Assembly (NCBI RefSeq): GCF_014647155.1
Contig: NZ_BMOQ01000003.1
Location: forward strand, 220,512 to 284,511
Length of the DNA stretch: 64,000 nucleotides
DNA from: Halarchaeum nitratireducens
GTDB lineage: Archaea; Halobacteriota; Halobacteria; Halobacteriales; Halobacteriaceae
Reading direction: 5' to 3'
The notes under the pieces were generated by a model that worked only from the letters and a program-made list of their open reading frames with translations, made no database searches and had not been told where the DNA came from. Shown piece after piece: positions 63,138 to 64,000 of this stretch. The position numbers were made by a program, and so were the translations under genes. Position 1 is the first letter of the stretch. Each line of letters opens with the position of its first letter.

Positions 63138-64000
63138 ATGGGACTACAGGACTACTGGGGGATCGGCCCGAAGACCGCCGCGCTCCTCACGGAGTCGCTC
63201 GGCGAGACGGCGGCGATCCGAGCCGTCGAGTCCGCGGACGTCGGTGCGCTCGTCGAGGCGGGCGTCCCCGCGGGGCGCGCCACGCGGATCCTCCGACGCG
63301 CCACCGACGACGGCGACGCGGACGTCTTCGCGACCGACGACGCGCGCGACGTTTACAACCGCGTGCTCGACGCCGCGACGGCGCACGCGCTCACCGATCG
63401 CGCCCGCGATCGCATCCGCGTGCTCGCGCCGCTCGACACGCACGCGGCCGCCGAGCGCCGCCTCGACGAGATCGACGCCGCGATCGAGACGTGGCGCGGG
63501 CTGAGCGACGCCGAGCGCGAGGCCGCCGTCGACGCCTTCGCGGAGCACGAGAGCCGCGATGCGGGCGACCGGGCGGCCGTCGAGACCGCGCTCGCGCTCA
63601 TCGAGGCCGGCCTCACCACCGGCACCTTCGCCGCGTTCGCCGACCTCGACGCCGACGCGCTGCGCGACGCCGCGGCCGCGCTCCGCGCACGCGACGGCGA
63701 CGACGGCGTTCGAGAGGGATACGACGACCGCCTCGACGCCCTCCGCGAGCAGGCCGCCGCCGTCGAGCGCCTCGCGACCGACACCGTCGCGGTCCTCGAC
63801 GACGTCCGCTCGGGCGACCTCCGGGGTCCCGACGCCTTCCGCGAGGCGGTCATCGAGCACGTCGTCGACGCGACGGGCGTCGAGGCCGCGGCCGTCCGCG
63901 AGCACGCCGCGACGGAGGCGAGCGACGCCGCCGACTTCGTGAGCACGACGCTGCGCTCGCTCGCCGACGCGCGCCGCGAGGCCGCCGCCGAGCGCGAAGC
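63138..64000 (+). CDS. HhH-domain protein, N-terminal part (possible MutS-like), runs off window
   Basis: At least 287 codons, incomplete at the 3' end. N-terminal helix-hairpin-helix (GLQDYWGIGPKTAALLTESL) and a second HhH-like (ADVGALVEAGVPAGRATRIL), then a segment like the haloarchaeal MutS5-type proteins (ARDVYNRVLDAATAHALTDR, DRIRVLAPL). A long helical region follows. The ATPase domain that would prove a MutS-type identity lies outside the window, so this is an inference; it could be another HhH nucleic-acid binder. Confidence 0.6.
   Translation, partial: MGLQDYWGIGPKTAALLTESLGETAAIRAVESADVGALVEAGVPAGRATRILRRATDDGDADVFATDDARDVYNRVLDAATAHALTDRARDRIRVLAPLDTHAAAERRLDEIDAAIETWRGLSDAEREAAVDAFAEHESRDAGDRAAVETALALIEAGLTTGTFAAFADLDADALRDAAAALRARDGDDGVREGYDDRLDALREQAAAVERLATDTVAVLDDVRSGDLRGPDAFREAVIEHVVDATGVEAAAVREHAATEASDAADFVSTTLRSLADARREAAAERE

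Overview
The window comes from a haloarchaeon (class Halobacteria). The DNA is GC-rich and coding-dense, the predicted proteins are acidic (Asp/Glu-rich, Lys-poor), and many genes have an archaeal TATA-like box 25-30 bases before the start codon, as expected for leaderless mRNAs. Marker genes are archaeal: thermosome, tRNA-Ile2 agmatinyl-cytidine synthetase (TiaS), class I CCA-adding enzyme, a fused histone doublet, multi-OB-fold RPA, the SAMP-activating E1 (UbaA), MptD, KDG kinase, the haloarchaeal glucose-6-phosphate dehydrogenase (Azf) and NucS. I do not assign a genus.

Layout. 1-7 kb: thermosome subunit (truncated by the window edge), small conserved proteins, a GIDE-like membrane protein, tRNA-Ser(GGA), RidA, and an IS200/IS605-type element carrying only tnpB, lodged between the stop codons of two convergent genes, one of them ilvA. 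7-16 kb: MATE transporter, citrate synthase with a decayed copy of its 3' end beside it, a PhoU/TrkA-C protein, an aspartoacylase-like protein, TiaS and a divergent HTH regulator. 16-29 kb: FAU-1 RNase, PrsW protease, riboflavin synthase, a metal-ligand-poor M24 protein with a UvrD helicase, creatininase-like protein, MptD, Azf and HtpX. 28.9-34.2 kb: an information-processing block with tRNA-Arg, RPA, histone and histone deacetylase (overlapping genes), CCA-adding enzyme, tRNA-Asn, an unusual run of five hairpins, and intron-containing tRNA-Met(CAU).

34-47 kb: cysteine synthase-like enzyme, UbaA, FAD disulfide oxidoreductase, KDG kinase, flavin reductase and a mutS-mutL operon. 47.4-51 kb: the most distinctive locus, a Tat-exported PhoX-like phosphatase ending in a cohesin-like module and a two-loop dockerin, followed 20 bp later by a membrane-anchored protein whose only extracellular domain is a related cohesin. 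This looks like a two-gene cohesin/dockerin surface assembly.

51-54 kb: an AIR-synthase-like gene and a truncated LysW-dependent arginine/lysine cluster (lysW, lysX, lysZ) in which the usual argC position holds only about 170 bp of inverted and direct repeats. 54-64 kb: NucS, aldehyde dehydrogenase, a second MutS, a DsbA-like oxidoreductase, catalase-peroxidase KatG, a GtrA-like membrane protein, and the start of an HhH protein that may be a third MutS-type gene. Two (possibly three) MutS-type genes, MutL and NucS therefore all lie within about 22 kb.

Apart from the IS element and the repeat-filled gaps, the region reads as stable chromosomal core with short intergenic spaces.
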